Shown piece by piece: positions 45,246-46,708 of a stretch of DNA of 46,708 nucleotides. The notes beneath the pieces are model-generated. The model made no database searches. It was not told the origin of the DNA and saw only the letters and a list, made by a program, of their open reading frames with translations. Position 1 is the stretch's first letter. Each line of letters opens with the position of its first letter. Source of the DNA: Saprospiraceae bacterium (GTDB lineage: Bacteria > Bacteroidota > Bacteroidia > Chitinophagales > Saprospiraceae); contig JANTGI010000009.1 in assembly GCA_024762995.1 (NCBI GenBank), forward strand, positions 1 to 46,708, given 5' to 3'. The position numbers and the translations under genes were made by a program.

Positions 45246-46334
45246 TCAACGGTATTGCGCCAGATGAGTCTTCAAATACCAGACAAAAACAATAGCAGAT
45301 AAGGTCAATAAACCTACGGCCTGATGCATCACTCCTAATGTTAGCGGAACTTTTCCAGATTGACATCCCAATAAGGTGAATATACCCAAAACTACTTGTA
45401 CAATCAATAAACTGAGAAACAAACGTACAGAAAATCTAAAAATTCCATTTACCCGATGCTTATAAGCCCGATACCCAAAAATAATCCCCAAAACAAAAAT
45501 CGTATAGGCCATCAATCTATGCAAAACCTGTATCAAAGCCGGTGCAAACATATTGCCCGAATCGTACTCCTTCATATTGTTTAAAGTCCATTGAGAAGAA
45601 TCAAACAGGATGGATGGCAACCATTCTCCATTCATCATAGGAAAAGTAGGATAGGCAAATCCGGCTTTCATCCCGGACATCAATCCACCTAGCATCACCT
45701 GTACGGCCACTAATACCAATAAAGGACGAACCATCACACTGCTTTTTCCGAAAGGATCAGAAACCTTACTGGAAGAAGAGATTCCAGAAACTTTAAGATA
45801 AGTAATCAGCAAATACTCAAATAGCAAGATGGCCAAGGACAGATGAATCATCAGCTTGTACGCATTCACCCAAGGACGATTGATTAGCCCGCTAGCCACC
45901 ATTATCCAGCCAAAAGCAGCCACTACCGAAGCTAACAAAAATACCACCCACAAATCTATTTTTAAACCTGGACTAACCCAGCGCTTGCGCAAAAAATAGA
46001 CCAATGGAATAATAAACACAAAACCCATACTCCTTGCCCATAGACGATGAAAATACTCCCAAAAGAATATTCTTTTGAAGGAAGCCAAGGTCATATCTTT
46101 ATTAATCTTCGCATATTGTGGGGTCTGTTGATAGAGAGCATACTCTTTTTTCCAATCCGATGAAGTCAACGGCGGCACAATACCGGTCACAATGTCCCAC
46201 TTGGTGATAGATAAGCCCGAACCAGTCAACCGTGTGATACCGCCAAGAACCACTTGGACGAAAATCATCGTTAAACCAATCACTAACCAGATACGAACCG
46301 GTCTTTTTGCCGGTTCAGCTGTTTTTGAAATCAT
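45246..46334 (-). CDS. ctaA: Heme A synthase (COX15/CtaA family)
   Basis: A 362-residue inner-membrane enzyme that oxidises heme O to heme A for terminal oxidase. Eight hydrophobic helices are visible, and the heme-ligand histidines sit in FHRLWARSMG (near 95), HLSLAILLFEY, QVLHRLMAY and MHQAVGLL. The GGITRLTGSGLSITKWDIVTGIVPPL start is diagnostic of the COX15-type group. ctaB and the oxidase genes are not in the window. A TACTTTTG -7 element lies on the minus strand about 30 bases upstream. Confidence 0.95.
   Translation of the reverse strand: MISKTAEPAKRPVRIWLVIGLTMIFVQVVLGGITRLTGSGLSITKWDIVTGIVPPLTSSDWKKEYALYQQTPQYAKINKDMTLASFKRIFFWEYFHRLWARSMGFVFIIPLVYFLRKRWVSPGLKIDLWVVFLLASVVAAFGWIMVASGLINRPWVNAYKLMIHLSLAILLFEYLLITYLKVSGISSSSKVSDPFGKSSVMVRPLLVLVAVQVMLGGLMSGMKAGFAYPTFPMMNGEWLPSILFDSSQWTLNNMKEYDSGNMFAPALIQVLHRLMAYTIFVLGIIFGYRAYKHRVNGIFRFSVRLFLSLLIVQVVLGIFTLLGCQSGKVPLTLGVMHQAVGLLTLSAIVFVWYLKTHLAQYR
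45983..45994 (-). repeat. TTTTGCGCAAGC motif, copy 9
   Basis: Exact copy on the minus strand inside the minus-strand ctaA gene, read as F-L-R-K, a third reading frame. Confidence 0.85.
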
Positions 46335-46362
46335 TGAAAAGCGAGCGTTTATTTGTTTTCCA

Positions 46363-46370
46363 CAAAAGTA
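46363..46370 (-). promoter_or_regulatory. -7 element of ctaA
   Basis: On the minus strand TACTTTTG matches TAnnTTTG, 28 bases before the ATG. No TTG is found at the expected -33 position. Confidence 0.45.
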
Positions 46371-46708
46371 ATATTCCTTTAATGAATATTTAATAAAATT
46401 TTAAAAAAAACACGCTCATCATTAGGCATGTTAATTTGTGGTAAATATAGGTTGAATTTATTTTGTATTTATAATCTTAAGAAATAATTAACTGCTATTA
46501 ACAGTCGGATAGTTACTAAAGTGCTGAATATGAATAATATAAGCAGCTTTTTCACAATTTGTGGAAACATACTGTGTAGAAAGAAATGAATAACTCCGAT
46601 GTGTATATCCGGCGCTGCCGTATAGAATAAACTAAAATTAACTAACAAGAAAATATATCATATTATTGTTATTTATATATAAAACTAGGTTTTGTTAGTT
46701 TCTGTGGA
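46371..46708. other. Gene-free AT-rich end of the window
   Basis: About 340 bases upstream of ctaA with no open frame of note, no hairpin terminator and no clear promoter pair. An imperfect inverted repeat TTTCACAA/TTGTGGAAA is at about 46550-46567. Confidence 0.5.

Overview
The window is a stretch of chromosome from a member of the Bacteroidota, most like the Saprospirales/Chitinophagales. The evidence is the type IX secretion (T9SS) cargo with C-terminal sorting domains, a PorP/SprF family protein next to a 2287-residue secreted adhesin-like protein, a TonB-dependent receptor with a carboxypeptidase-regulatory-like N-terminus, and promoters of the Bacteroidota form TTG-N20-TAnnTTTG. The DNA is AT-rich and most genes are ordinary core or envelope genes. 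There is no phage, insertion sequence or CRISPR array.

Layout. 0.1-6.4 kb: SLC12-like transporter, fatty acid desaturase, a Bro-N/Fic AMPylase-type protein, and a Wzx-like flippase. 6.4-13.1 kb, mostly minus strand: MarC-family protein, a desuccinylase-like zinc enzyme paired with an outer-membrane protein, dnaJ-grpE, a thioredoxin-fold protein, a small PspC-like protein, and the rpsF-rpsR-rplI operon. 13.1-18.1 kb: two T9SS cargo genes (the first apparently lacking its 5' end) flanked by CCTGC/GCAGG hairpin repeats. 18.1-25.8 kb: ECF sigma factor with a small partner, two lipoproteins (one an M49 peptidase), a TonB-dependent receptor and an unknown protein. 26.2-29.7 kb: thrB-thrC, then a 1.28-kb gene-free AT-rich stretch. 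29.7-35.0 kb: an EF-G paralogue with altered switch motifs, an ATPase/ybeY pair, and rimK with a second desuccinylase-like enzyme. 35.3-43.2 kb: the giant T9SS type B protein and PorP/SprF. 43.2-46.7 kb: a small secreted protein, tRNA-Leu(GAG), a hexapeptide-repeat protein with a lipoprotein, and heme A synthase.

Two DNA-level signals stand out beyond the genes. First, the 12-mer TTTTGCGCAAGC occurs exactly nine times on both strands (about 0.006 expected by chance), in several reading frames and once outside genes, with many one-change variants. It behaves like a genome-wide signal such as an uptake sequence or a protein-binding site. Second, three parS-like palindromes (TGTTCCACGTGGAACA, two perfect and one with a single mismatch inside thrC) lie within 560 bases. 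This suggests a ParB-loading centromere and so an origin-proximal position.

The genes do not form one pathway. Functional sets visible are protein quality control (grpE-dnaJ), translation (S6/S18/L9, EF-G paralogue, YbeY, RimK), threonine synthesis (thrBC), surface protein export (T9SS cargo plus PorP/SprF) and respiratory heme A synthesis. No computation could be run, so all family calls rest on motifs read by eye.
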